A DNA stretch of 64,000 nt. Origin: Entonaema liquescens (Eukaryota; Ascomycota; Sordariomycetes; Xylariales; Xylariaceae). The position numbers and the translations under genes are program-made. Location: positions 2,170,001 through 2,234,000 of the forward strand of contig CADCSX010000001.1 in NCBI GenBank assembly GCA_902805475.1, given 5' to 3'. Positions 35,386-47,532 of the stretch are shown piece by piece (the first letter of the stretch is position 1; every line of letters starts with the position of its first letter). The notes below the pieces were generated by a model. The model was not told the origin of the DNA, ran no database searches, and saw only the letters and a program-made list of their open reading frames with translations.

Positions 35386-38300
35386 TCAGCGATTTCCACG
35401 TCCTCGCCAATTTGGTCGGCGAGATCGGGAATTTGCCAGGGGATTATGACGCTTGCTCATAGTGTCTCCATCCACTCGGTTTGGAGTTGAGTCCCCTTCA
35501 GGGGCGGCGCCGGCAAATGAGCCGTTGTGATTTGTATCACTTTGTTCGACCTTGCGGTCTTTGGAGTTTCCATACCAGTCAACATCACTAAGTTGTAATC
35601 TGCGGACGCGCTGTCCGTTACGCTCCTTGCCGGATTTGTCTGAGCGGTTGGTGTGGTACGAAGACGGCTTGTCGTGACCTGGACGAATAGAAGTGTGAAT
35701 ATTTCTGTTGGGATTGAGTGGGGTTAAAAGAGTATCACCATCAACGTCTTCGTTCTCGCGAAGGTCATAGTTTAGCACCAAGTTCTTGATACGTTGTTGC
35801 TCCTCCCGTTCCGCTTGCTGCTGGGTCTTCATCGCAACCGCAAAGGTGGAGTCCGAAGGAAGGGCGACGGTTCGTGTCTATAAGCGTTAGTCGAGTATAT
35901 AGAAACAGGCTCAATAACAAATAAGACATACCTGTTGGCGGTTGCCTTTCTTCGTTAATAGAGAGAAGGCCATCGTGCTCGGTGCGCTCTTTCCGTTTGC
36001 ACCATCCGTGTCTGCCGTCGAAGAAACATCGCGAGTTTTGGGTCGGACTGGGAGCGGAACATCGAACAGCGGCTTTCGATCGAATTTGCGCGACTCTAAG
36101 CTTTCAGCCATCATCTTTGCGTACTCACGTTCAAAATCTGCTTCCTCCTCCGGGTCGATCTCTTCGGCCTTCCTCGTAACAACTATGGCCTCCTCTTCCG
36201 AGTCGTCTTGGGGAGACTGCGGCTGATTTTCCGCGTCCTGGCCAACCCAAGTATGTCAGCAGAACCCCCCTAGAAGTTACGGAGGATAGAATTGGAAGGG
36301 CATACCTCAGCATCATCATCCTCCTCTAGTTCCGAATCATCCCCGTCAGCCTCCGGGAGCACAATGTCACCATCACCGTCACCGTCGCCTTCGCCTTCAC
36401 CGGCATCGCCCTCGTCGTCAGAAGAAGCATTACTAGAAGCCTCGTCTTGTTCGACGCTCTTGTCCAGACCGGCATTCTTCTGGTCCTGCGCCACCGCAAG
36501 CTGGAATGCTTTGGCGGCTTCGTCTAGGGTGGTTGCTAGTTTCCACTGGGGTCTAGTGAGAGAAAAGGTGTCCTGGACAATGAACTCGATGTCCATAGGC
36601 AGAGGTTGTTTTGTGTATATGTAATACTGCGAGACTGTTAACGCGGGCCAGCTAGCGAGATTGAACTAGACGAACCTGTAGAAAGGAAAGGAAGTAGTCA
36701 AGCTTTTTCCCTGCGGCACCCCGGTTGAAGAACATGCCACAAGTCTCGAGCATCGTAGCTACCAAGCGAATTCTGAAGAAATCATCAGGTAAGTCGAAGG
36801 GGTTAAGCCGGCCAGGGACGGGTACACCATCTAAACAAAATTAGGTTATTTCACGTCCGATGTAGCCGCAATCGCAACTTACTGTAGCCAAACGTCATAA
36901 TCTTGTACATCGTATCAAAGATCACGGGGTGCTCCAACATCCGGTAGTTATAGAGCTCGCCCAAGTACTTGACCTCCGCAATGCGCCTCTGGTTGAACTT
37001 GAAGTCGTTCTGTTCCAGGCCGAATATTACAGATTCGATAACATTGTCGATCACCGTAACTGTAAAATCTGGATGATAGCGGTAGATGGCACTGAGTAGT
37101 ATCGCAAGAATATGGATGCTACCGTACTTGACTTTGGCAGGCCTCGAAAACACCTTCGTAAGAATGGCTACTACCTGTTCTACGGGTTAATTAACGCTCC
37201 TCGGAAGAATTTCGACTTATCTTCATACATCAGACTCTTCCCAATGGAGCCGACGAATCTGCTTTAGGACCTTGGTATAGTTACGCTTTGTTAAGTCAAT
37301 GTAAATGAGCTTGCGGATGAAGAGCTCGGTAGGAGTTCGCTCCTTTTGCTGGATCGAAGCCCTCTCCGGCGGATCGACGTAATATATCGCGTTCTCGATA
37401 AGCATGCGCTCGGGCTGACCGATGTGCTGAACAGACTTCTTGCGCTGGAGAGTCTCCAGGAAGGTTGCCATGCGAGGCGAGGTATCTGCGTTACGGAGCA
37501 GATACCTGCCGCAGTTCTCCAGGAGGTTGCAGATGATCTCGATATTCATCCTGGAGAAATCATCAAGACTGACTTTCAGGCAATGAAAAACGACATGCTC
37601 GGGCACGATACCGAACTTTGTGAGTTCGGCCAAGTATCGAATATTGCTCAACCGTACTTGTCCGAGGAAATCCTTCTCCTTTCGCCGCTGGAGACTGCGA
37701 AACTCCGCATCGAGATATTCCACCACACCTTTAGGAACGTCAGGCATATATCGGCCAAGCGTAGCTATAAGACGGGACCAAAACGGCAAGAGATCTGTTC
37801 GTCCCTTGGGCACTTCGGTAAGCCCTTTGATAAGGCGGTTTCTGGATGCTTTGGAATTCAGGAAACAGAAATCGATAGCTGCTTGATCAACCGCGTCTTT
37901 GTAAGTAAGCTCGGGTAGTCGAGTCAGTAGCACGTCTACCTGCGCACCGATGGTCTTATTGGCGATGGCGGTCGACTGATCGTCATTTGCGTCCGAAGGC
38001 TTAGACGGCTCTGGAGCTTCGGTAGAATCGGCTCTCTTCCCGACCTGCTCGTCCGCGTCGGATTTCTTCTTCTTGCCATCTTCCAGCAGTATGCCGGGCA
38101 CCTTTCCTTTCAAGTCCACCAGGTTTTCGTAGAAGCGGCGCTCGTCCTCGTCTTCCCAGATACCAGCGCCTTCGCTCTGCCCGCGCAGATACTCTCCAGT
38201 CTTGACCAGGCCGATAGCCCCATTGGTGGCCGAGAAGCCGTCTCCGGTTTCCTTGAGATCCGGCATCTCGGCACCAATCGCATCTGCTATGACCTGAGCA

Positions 38301-39451
38301 TTGCTGACGAGTCGCTCTTGGGCTTTCAACTGTCGTTCGAAATTGGCCTGGCGATCCTCGAACACCTCCCCGGACTTGACGTATGCCTCCGAGTTCCTGC
38401 CGCGCTGTGTTACGATGTTCTTTTGATCCCGCACGAGGTGCGCCTTGACATCCTCGAAGTAGCGTTTGAGGATGTTTCTGAACCGTTCTCGCAACTCGGC
38501 GCTTGCAAATGGAGGGTCATCGGGATTAAATGCATCAGCTTCTTCCTGGCCTTCTGTTCGTTCGGAGTTTTCCGCAGATTTGGTGGCACCATCTTCTTCC
38601 ACCGTCTTGCGGCCCTCTGATCCGACAGATTTAACCCCTAAGATATCCCAACCAAAAGATTTGACAAAAATGACTAAAAGGGGTAAATTCACATGCTCTC
38701 GATCATAACCCAGGAGATCCTTAAGCACTTCAAGAGGAAAAGGCTCAGCCCCGCCGCCTTTCGTAGAACTGGTCGACTTAATCCTGAGCTCGACATTCTT
38801 TCCGTTGGCGCTGCGTGTGGCGTCATCCGGCTTAACATCGTCGAGGGTTCGTAGGACACCCACAAGCCACAGTTCGGTAATGACTCTTAAAAGAGCTCGC
38901 TGTCGGACGAGACGTTCCTTCTCTTCCTTCTCGCGAACCTCGGGGGCAAGTGACTTTAATAAACTTTTATCCGGCGTAGCCATCCCCTTACCAAGCAGCC
39001 ATCCTAGATACTCCGTGAATTCGGAAGGGCCGAATCGCTGGTGTAGGGCGCTAACAATCTCGACAGCCGCATCGATTTCCCCGGGGTCTTAAGCTTGCTC
39101 AGCCCTTCATAACATGCCGAGATGATTTCGGATAAGTATTTGGTGAGACTTAAGGTTCGTATATCTTGCAGAAACGTGTTCAGCGTCGCGGGGGTGATGG
39201 CAGTTCTCAATCGCTTGATAAAGGCAGTATTCTTCCGTAGAGAAGTGTCGAGCGGCGGGTTTACGGGGAGGACATCTATCCCGACGTTAGTAGCCCTGTA
39301 TTTCGGTTGGGTTAGAGGTAGATTATACCTAGTTCGCCATCCCACGCACGCTGGTTGAGCGAGAGCAGCTCGCCTAGAGATCAGATGTTAGTGGGGGCGG
39401 ATAACGGTCAGCGGGATGATGTGAGGACTGACGTTTTCGTATGCGGTCCAT
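35386..39451 (-). CDS. UPF2: Nonsense-mediated mRNA decay factor UPF2/NMD2, with apparent frameshift
   Basis: Upf2 bridges Upf1 and Upf3 in the cytoplasmic surveillance complex that degrades mRNAs with premature stops. Eight exons are 39451-39433, 39373-39329, 39275-37229, 37174-36883, 36830-36676, 36626-36306, 36237-35932 and 35877-35386. They give about 1,225 residues if one missing base is allowed. MIF4G repeats are seen at TSLRKNTAFIKRLRTAITPATL, at ELTYKDAVDQAAIDFCFLNSKASRNRLIKGL and at KYGSIHILAILLSAIYRYHPDF with GAAGKKLDYFLSFLQ. Then follow an acidic stretch and the Upf1-binding C-terminus (QLSDVDWYG region). At SKLKTPG the frame breaks in the CCCC/GGGG block at 39079-39086, and it resumes as EIDAAVEIVSALHQRFGPSEF if one C or G is added. 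The first exon is only 19 bp. Confidence 0.92.
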
Positions 39452-42041
39452 GTCGGATAGCCGCTCGTGGTTATCAGAATATTTGGTGAGCCAATTGCTA
39501 CATTCGCCACGGTAGTAATCCTGCTAAGGGATATATCGCCCCCGGAAGAGGAAGCGACGCGGTGAATTAGGCTTGGTGGGCATCGGTAGACAAGTCAGCA
39601 AGTCTGCCCTGCGCAAAGGAAGCAAAACAACAGTCGGGATGGATTGTAGATTCCAGATTGCGGAAGTGATTGTCCTCTATCGCATGAGCCTGTCCTTCGA
39701 AGGGGAGTGGATAGTTTAGACAGGAATATTATTAGGTCAATGCGGTTTGTTCAAAAAGTTGGTAGTGTTGCGACGGCGAAAGTCAAAGGACTAAGGTCTA
39801 GTGGTGAATCGAGGCGTATCCGTGAATGAGTGAATGATGTCGAAACCGTCCAATGAAAGAACGGCGCGATGAACTTTCTTTGGATTCCGCCAAAATCTCG
39901 GGGAATCATAGGCCTTTTTTTTGGTCTTTCCAGAGAGTGACTTTGGCGGGGCAGCGTGCAGTAGACGGGCTTGGAATTTCAGCCTCGCGTACAGCTGCCC
40001 AGCCGGTGTCCAGTGTCCGTACGGTAAACCTTAGTGCCAAGGCTAAAACCTACAAGCTGGAAAAGTAAGACAAAAAGGGAGGAGCACCACGCAAGGACGC
40101 AGGAACGTTGTCGCACAGTTAGGGCTGTCAAATGCCCTGGAAAGCACTGGGGCTTCCCACGAAGATCCCTAATAGGCCTAGAATAGGGAGTACCTACATG
40201 TGTACCTAAATGCATGCTTCACAGGTACCGCCGGTAGGTACCAGCAGTTGTCTTCAATCAAAGAGAGCCGAAAGCTTCAAACTACAAACTCCAAACTCAA
40301 TCAAACAAGGCAGGTATCTACACCACGTATTCATGCATGCGAATCATTCCCACCAGACGGCAAACTACTACACACATAAATTATGTACATATGTGTAATG
40401 TAGGGGATAATTTGTTTATGTACGAGTTCATGCAGGGGGCAGAATCTCATATTCGCGCATCTTACGATCGTATAGGCAGTTGTCTTCAATCTTCAACTTC
40501 GAAATTAACTTTAACTACTCTGCTCTTTTGTTTGAGCGAAACCCGTGTTTATTTATTCAATCCAATTACTTCATCACGAGGCCATTTCTTTATCGTCTTT
40601 TTCTTTCTTTTTTTTATAGTCGGCTGTTATATCCTCTATCCTCTTACTACGAATAGCAGTACAATATGATATTTCGGAATTTCATGCAGAATACTCAACT
40701 CAACGGCTCGATCACATATTCAAGGGGCTTGAGTTTACTAATGATAACTACCTACTTAGACGAATACCATCTGTAAGATATCGCTAACTTCTATAAAGAC
40801 TACTGACTACCGTAAGATCATCTTCAAAGTGGATCGTCTGAGTCTATTTATCACGATAGATTCTTCTGGAGCGAAGAAAACACCCGTCTTCCACGTTCCC
40901 TGTTAAACAGGCGGAAATGGAGACCCTCCCCCCAAACCACCTAATCTTACTTGACCTATAACACTCCAAATCGACTATCCGAATGTTTTTCTTCGGGACA
41001 AGTCCCGAGATAATCGGGAGTTTCGGTTCTCGATATTCGTGCCTCGTCACGTATTTTATTAATTCGTCGGTTTATCGGCTCATTCGATTCCGTTTATCAC
41101 TTTTGATATCACGTCACCAGATAATATTTTGGTGTTGGACCAAAATCCTGCGCTAGAAGTCCGATGTGGGTAAAGCACGAAGGGTCTTATCCCCTTCGCT
41201 CAGAAGACTTCCTATTCCATATGGACTAGCGGATGGTTTTTGATGGGGCACGATCTGATGCCTGGGTAACCCAGCCTGCCCTTCCAGTCTAGGCGATTTT
41301 CATATCTCCGCTGACTGCCAAAGTTGTTACCCTTATCATTGGTCATGATTCGCTGTCATCGTCAATCTTGCTAAAGGAAACCCAATTGCTTCTGATAAGG
41401 CCTAGACCGCGTCAAGCATCTCTGTCGAACAAATCCGCGGGGATTTCTTCGACTGACTGATGCATCTCCTCGCTTCAAATATTCACTGATCCGATAACTG
41501 GCCTGGTTTTTTCTCGAAGCGCTCCTACCTGCAGTGCCGCATAATGTGTAAGCCCCTCCCAAGTCCCAACGTTATATCATTACTATACTTTTACTGTCAC
41601 AGTTTCTAGCCGGTCCGTCTCTGAGGCGGCTGTCTGCAGATCAATGGGTGGCAGCAGGTCGGAGTTGCTCTCTCGCACCCTGCTCGTGAACTGGGGAGAA
41701 GGTAGTCGATCTGGTGGGCTGATGTTTAGCGACTCTCATCTGCTATTATGGACACAATTCCTCAAAATGGGGGCGCATGTTTTCCATCGAACGTTACCGC
41801 TATTTACTTATTTATCTATCGCTCGTCGTGCTCAAATTTTAGTCTTATCTATCTATCGTATAAGTTTACCACTAGTTTTAAGTATCGTGTCTTATTACCC
41901 CTTTCACGGGATTTTTCGAAGCCCAGTGTAAGAATATCTTGTCTTACGTGGGAGCTTTGCATGCATGATGACATATATCCTATATCTAACGGCTGCGTAC
42001 CAATGTCTCTATTAACCCCAACTTACACTTTATCATACACG
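39452..42041. other. Intergenic, promoter region of UPF2 and nitrate reductase
   Basis: Two genes diverge from this 2.6 kb stretch, and I see no additional gene. The right end holds a cluster of GATA-factor sites before the nitrate reductase gene. A long reading frame extends upstream of the chosen nitrate reductase start, but its first 85 codons look like 5' leader rather than protein. Confidence 0.45.
41813..41857 (-). promoter_or_regulatory. Cluster of five GATA sites (AreA/NIT2-type) before nitrate reductase
   Basis: Five TATC cores (GATA on the minus strand) occur within 45 bp, at 41813, 41817, 41846, 41850 and 41854, about 185-230 bp before the chosen start codon. Most are followed by A or G on the GATA strand, fitting HGATAR. 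Clustered GATA pairs are the known binding arrangement of the nitrogen regulators AreA and NIT2, which activate nitrate reductase genes in ascomycetes. Binding here is inferred. Confidence 0.55.
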
Positions 42042-44800
42042 ATGGAAATCCTAAATCTACCTATCGAGAGCCAGCAACAACCCGCAGCGCATCTGCTTCG
42101 ATATCCTCCGTCTCCACCGGCGACGCAGAGTAGTTCGAGAAGAGATTCCATTACTAGTAGTGACTTTGAGCTTCAGAAGCTGCCACACGATGTCCACGAA
42201 TCGAAACATGAGATTCCCCGAACATATCCTCTCCCGCCACGAAGTAGACCTGATAATAACGTATTAGCGGAGGATCTCAAGACGCCAGACCATCACGTCG
42301 TCAGAGATCCCCGGTTAATACGTCTTACAGGCGCCCATCCTTTCAATGTCGAAGCGCCACTAAGCGAACTCTTCAACGAGGGCTTCATAACAACGAAGGA
42401 TCTCCATTACGTTCGCAATCATGGAGCAGTGCCTCGAGTGGAAGACTCTGAAACTATGGACTGGGAGTTCACGATAGAAGGCATGGTAGAAACTCCCATT
42501 AAGATGAACCTGGCACAGCTCATCGACGAATACGAGCAAGTCACTTACCCGGTCACCCTCGTCTGTGCCGGGAACCGAAGAAAAGAGCAAAACGTCGTAA
42601 GGAAAACGAAGGGGTTCTCTTGGGGAGCGGCGGGCTTGTCCACGGCATTGTGGACTGGTGTTGTGATTGGCGACCTGCTGAAAGCAGCAAGACCTAAGCG
42701 CGGGGCCAAGTATGTATGCTTCGAGGGAGCTGATAAGTTGCCAAATGGCTACTATGGGACATGCGTCAAGATGAATTGGGCTATGGACCCTAACCGTGGG
42801 ATCATGGTCGCTCATAGGATGAACGGCGAGCCGCTTACTCCTGACCATGGGAAGCCTCTCCGCGTTATCGTGCCTGGGCAGATCGGAGGCCGGAGCGTGA
42901 AGTGGCTTAAGAGGATCATCATTACAGCGGCGCCTAGCGATAATTGGTATCATATCTACGATAATAGAGTGCTACCCACAATGATCACCCCTGAGATGAG
43001 TGCAAACATGCCAGACGCTTGGAGAGACGAACGTTATGCTATTTACGATCTTAACACAAACAGCGCTACTTGCTATCCAGCACATGACGAAAAGTTAGCA
43101 TTGACTGGGAACGTCCAAAGTTACCGAGTTCGCGGCTACGCTTACGCCGGAGGGGGTAAAAGAGTAACTAGGGTCGAAGTAACTCTTGACAAGGGGAAGT
43201 CATGGATTCTTGCTAATACTTCATATCCCGAAGATGAATACCGACTCGCGCCCGAGGGTGAAGAGTTGTTTGGTGGGCGGTTAGACATGTCCTGGAGGGA
43301 GTCATGTTTTTGCTGGTGCTTCTGGTACTTGGACATTCCGTTGCCGCAGCTACAGGCAGCTGACGATATCCTAGTACGAGCTATGGATGAGTCTATGATG
43401 GTGCAGCCGCGAGACATGTACTGGAGCGTTTTGGGCATGATGAACAATCCTTGGTTCCGAGTTGTTATACATAGGGAGGGTCACTCGCTACGATTTGAAC
43501 ATCCGACCCAGCCAGCATTGATACCCGGTGGTTGGATGGAGCGTGTTAAGAAGAACGGAGGAAATTTATCTAACGGATACTGGGGAGAGAAAATATCTGG
43601 CAAGGAAGAGGCTACAGTTGAAGAAGAGCAGGTTAAGGAGATATGTATGGTGAGAAAGGACATAACTCGCACAATTAGTATCGACGAGCTGAAGAAACAC
43701 GACGGAGAAAACGAGCCGTGGTTTGTGGTGAACGGTCAGGTTTACGACGGGACAAAATTCTTGGAAGGACATCCCGGCGGAGCGGCTTCGATCATCGGTG
43801 CCGCCGGACAAGATGCCAGCGAAGAGTTTCTTGCCATTCGTAAGTCCGCAAGGTCTAATTCCAATTAACAATTGAAGCTTACCTATCAATAGATAGTGAG
43901 AATGCCAAGGCGATGCTTGTGGATTACCACATAGGCTCGCTCGATGAGTCTTCACGAACTACGCTGGCCGATGGTGATGCAGTCGCCGAGACAACTTCAG
44001 CACCACGAGCAACGTTCTTACAATCCAAGGCATGGACGAAAGCTATCCTATCTGCAAAAACGAAGATATCAGACGATACCAAAATCTTCACTTTTAATCT
44101 CGAACATGCCGATCAAACATCCGGTCTTCCTATAGGCCAGCACTTGATGATGCGATTGCGCGACCCGGTTACACGCGAGGCCATCATACGATCCTACACA
44201 CCTATCTCAGAGACTACGGAGAAAGGGAAGCTACGCGTCCTCGTCAAGATTTATTACGATATACCCGGCAGAAAAGGCGGCAAAATGACACAGGCGCTAG
44301 ACTCGATACCCGTCGGCCACTTTGTCGACTTCAAAGGCCCGGTAGGGAAATTCGAATACCTCGGCCGAGGCTTGTGTTCGATTCAGGGGCAACAGCGGAA
44401 GGTCAAGCGGTTTGTCATGATCTGCGGCGGGTCTGGGATCACACCGATATTCCAAGTCCTCCGCGCCGTGCTAACGGATCGGGAGGACCCTACTACCTGC
44501 CTGGTTATCGATGGCAATCGTGTCGAACAGGATATCCTTTGCAAGACTGATATCGATAGCCTGATTGCCGACAATAATTCCAAGTGCCGCTTGTTGTATA
44601 CACTAAGTCAACCCGGACCGTCGTGGGCTGGTCTTAGGGGTAGAATCAATAAGGAGTTATTAGTGAAGGAAATTGGCTCTTTCCAGAGCATTAACGACGA
44701 GGATCTAGTACTCATCTGCGGACCCGAGCCGCTTGAAAAGAGTGTTCACTCTATCTTGAAGGATCTGTGCTGGAATGACAAGAATATACTAGTCTTTTAG
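42042..44800 (+). CDS. nit-3/niaD-type: Nitrate reductase [NAD(P)H]
   Basis: This enzyme reduces nitrate to nitrite in the cytosol, the first step of nitrate assimilation. Two exons, 42042-43839 and 43893-44800, encode 901 residues, close to the usual 870-980. Order of domains: an N-terminal leader; the molybdenum-cofactor domain with the Mo-ligand Cys in TLVCAGNRRKEQ and IGGRSVKWLKRI; the dimerisation domain; cytochrome b5 with the heme-binding HPGG; then the FAD domain (RSYTPIS) and NAD(P)H domain (CGGSGITPIFQVL, CGPEPLEKS) with terminal Phe. The 53-bp intron splits the codon of the second heme-ligand histidine (C|AT). An earlier in-frame ATG at 42003 exists; 42042 is preferred because A at -3 and G at +4 give a better context. 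A GATA cluster upstream suggests nitrogen control. No nitrite reductase or nitrate transporter gene is adjacent in this window. Confidence 0.95.
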
Positions 44801-45902
44801 AATTCCAACGATCTGCACATATATAGTCGCGTTTTCTCTCTCTACATGAGATGTATATATTTTTATGTTTGTCAAATATTTGGACCAGGATATACGTTAA
44901 TATAGTAAATATTCAAAGCGGATTTGAAGCCTGAACGATTATGACGTCGAATACGACCTATACGCAAGATACGATGAGGCATAGGACTTGGAGATGATGC
45001 TGGTGTGGTAGCACCGACCATTCTGCTCGCCTTGTGCTTCATATGCTTACTGATGCATATAAAAACCTGGCTGGTAGTCTCGTAATAATCGTCGTCGAGC
45101 AACTGCATTGCATGGCTGCACCACATCTGCTACGCTGCTGGGTCGGGTCATTCTAATATTAGCCAGCCCAGCTTGGAGTTGACCGATATTGCTTGGTTGG
45201 ATTCCAATACTCGTCATTTAAAAAAAAGATAGCCTCCATCTTGCATTGCATCAGATGGATCCCGGATATTAGGGATCCAATGGGATATTTCTTACGTGTA
45301 CGTGTACGGTATAAGTTGAATCTGGATACCTTATAAAGGTATGTGTAGGTAACGTGTAGGTAACGTGTAGGTAATGTGTAGGTAATGTGTAGGTACCTAA
45401 CCTGACGATGTGTACCTAAAAGGCACGTACCTAGGTACAAGACAACTGCCCAGGTGGAAGCACCTAACCACGTTTAACCCCGGTTTATCCGACCCCATAA
45501 TTTAAACATTCGGTACCTTATACCCGCATACGTACCTAATATATGTACCTTTTCAGTGGTACAGGCAGCTCATGGTTACAATGGGCACAATCCACATCGA
45601 AATCGTCACTACAAAGTACGCGCAGCCTCAGCTTTCCTCGAACTAACCCAACTGCAACTTGCATCTGCAACTTCAACCACGATTAACTTCTTTCGCACAA
45701 TCTACACAGCTGTCTTATCCACCCAGCACCCCGACATTGTGGACCGGTTTTATATTTTCAATCAGATCCAACAAAGATTTACAACTCAGTGTTTTTGCCC
45801 TTACTTTTTTCTTCTTTTCCTCTTTTCCTCTTCCACGCTGCAGTTTCACCAACGCTTTTTGTTACAACCTTGCACACACCTCTTAGGGTATAATTTTATT
45901 TA
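44801..45902. other. Intergenic region with an 11-bp tandem repeat
   Basis: The 3' end of nitrate reductase and the promoter of the Ran-binding gene flank this stretch. It has the 11-mer array and many TACGTACCTA/TAGGTAC motifs (about 45390-45550). A pyrimidine-rich leader (about 45800-45850) precedes the Ran-binding gene. Confidence 0.5.
45341..45395. repeat. Tandem repeat, five copies of an 11-mer (AYGTGTAGGTA)
   Basis: Five head-to-tail copies of AYGTGTAGGTA end in ACC, so the array merges with a TAGGTACC motif. Three copies carry T and two carry C at position 2. Confidence 0.9.
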
Positions 45903-47532
45903 ATGGCTACCAACAAACGGAGTCCCACACCGGATCGTCCTTCTCTTGAGGATCCGGACACAGCTGCCGCACGCAAGGAATTGAGACAGACTGTAATATC
46001 TGACAAGCCCGACTTATCTATCATGTCTGCCGCGAAAGTCGACCCGCGCCCAACGCCGCCACGAGCGGTGATAAGCCATCGGCCCAAGATTCCACATCCG
46101 ATCGCGAGTCCCTCGAGGCTCGCAACGATGCCCTACGGAATCAGGTATCGTCACCGAAGAAGAAGCGGGCGCGCGACGAGGTAGACGACCCGAACGACAC
46201 CGCCTCGGACGGGAACGGCGACGTATCTCCTATCGGTGCCGATGCCGCTATCTCTGAGCCCGAGAAGAAACGTCCTCGCGACGTCTCGAGCGAGCACAAG
46301 GCAAAAGCGGACGCGCTTGCTGTAAGAGCATCCGGGTCGGTTTAATCTTCGAGCCTCCTGCTAACCATCGACAGATTTCCTCTGATTCCAAAGGCAGCGC
46401 CGAAGCTAAGACGGATGCTAAAGACGACACACAGAGTGCCGAGAAGCAAGCGGCGGCAAAGGAAGATTCCGAAAACGAGAAGGGAAAAGATACAAGCACA
46501 ACATCGGGCTCGGCTTTCAGCAGCTCGGGAATCGCTGGGTTCGCTTCTCAGGCGTCGCCTTTTCTACAGAGCGGCTCGAAGCCATTATCCTCTTTCGCTA
46601 GTCCCTCTAGCTCGCAATCACCATTTGGCACCACCGCCTCAACATCTACGACTTCTATATTCGGCAGTTCTAGCTTATCTAACGGCGCCTCTCCCTTCGG
46701 CCAGGTAGGAGGAGCGCCAAAACCTTTCGGTAGCACCGTCTTCGGCGCAACATTCAGCGGCAAGTTTGGCGAAGCCAAAATCAGCAGCTTCGGCAAGCCC
46801 GGCGATACATTTAAGAGCAGCAAACCGGCTAAGCCGTTCGGAGCACCCGTGAGCGAAGAGGAAGATAATAACGACGAAGAGGGTGGCAACTCCGGGGACG
46901 ACAGCAAGGCTGAAAACGAAGAAAAAGAAGTTTCAGAAGAGAAGACCGCGGCGGATGACAAGAAGAAGCCAAAGCTTCAGCGAGGTGAGTTATCGGACGT
47001 CGCCACCCAATCAGCTTAGTACTAACTGATTCTGTAGTGGTCATCGACGACGGCGAGGCTGGCGAAGCCACCATCTTGCAAGTCCGCGCGAAGATCTTCC
47101 ACCTCGATAAAGCTAGCGCCTCTTGGAAAGAGCGGGGCGCTGGGAACCTGAAGATCAACGTGCCCATAGCTTGCGTCGATATCGACGAGGATACTGGCGC
47201 AGCTATTCCCGGATCCTTTGACGCGTCTGTTCTCGACAGCGCCGAGTCTAAAGTAGTCCGTCTAATCATGCGGCAAGATTCCACCCACCGCGTCATTCTA
47301 AACACAGTCATAATCCCGGCTATGCATTTCCAGGAGAAGTCTTCGGCCAAGGCGACGTATGTTCTCTTCACCGCCATAGAAGACGAGGGCGCCGTCAGCA
47401 TTCAAGTAAAGGTACGTATCACGAGCTACAAGATATACCGAAGTGCTAACCGTCTCTTAGATGAACGCGGCGAATGCCAAAAGCTTCCTAAACGAAGTCG
47501 GAAAGGTTCAGCGTGAGCTTCAGTCGGTTTAG
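45903..47532 (+). CDS. Ran-binding nuclear transport protein, Yrb2/RanBP3-like, with frameshift and odd stop
   Basis: Yrb2/Hba1/RanBP3 proteins are nuclear cofactors of exportin-1. They join FG-type repeats to a C-terminal Ran-binding (RanBD1) domain. Exons are 45903-46321, 46375-46984, 47038-47411 and 47461-47532. Exon 1 carries a nuclear-localisation-like SPKKKRARDE and EKKRPRD. Exon 2 has several FG motifs (SPFGTT, SIFGSS, SPFGQ). The RanBD1 core spans VRAKIFHLDKASASWKERGAG, NLKINVP and SKVVRLIMRQDSTHRVILNTVI, and the end FLNEVGKVQRELQSV is typical of the family. In exon 1 one base appears to be missing in or near 46043-46051, before NAATSGDKPS. With it the product is 491 residues. The stop at 47530 is followed by a long in-phase frame, annotated separately. 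Confidence 0.85.
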
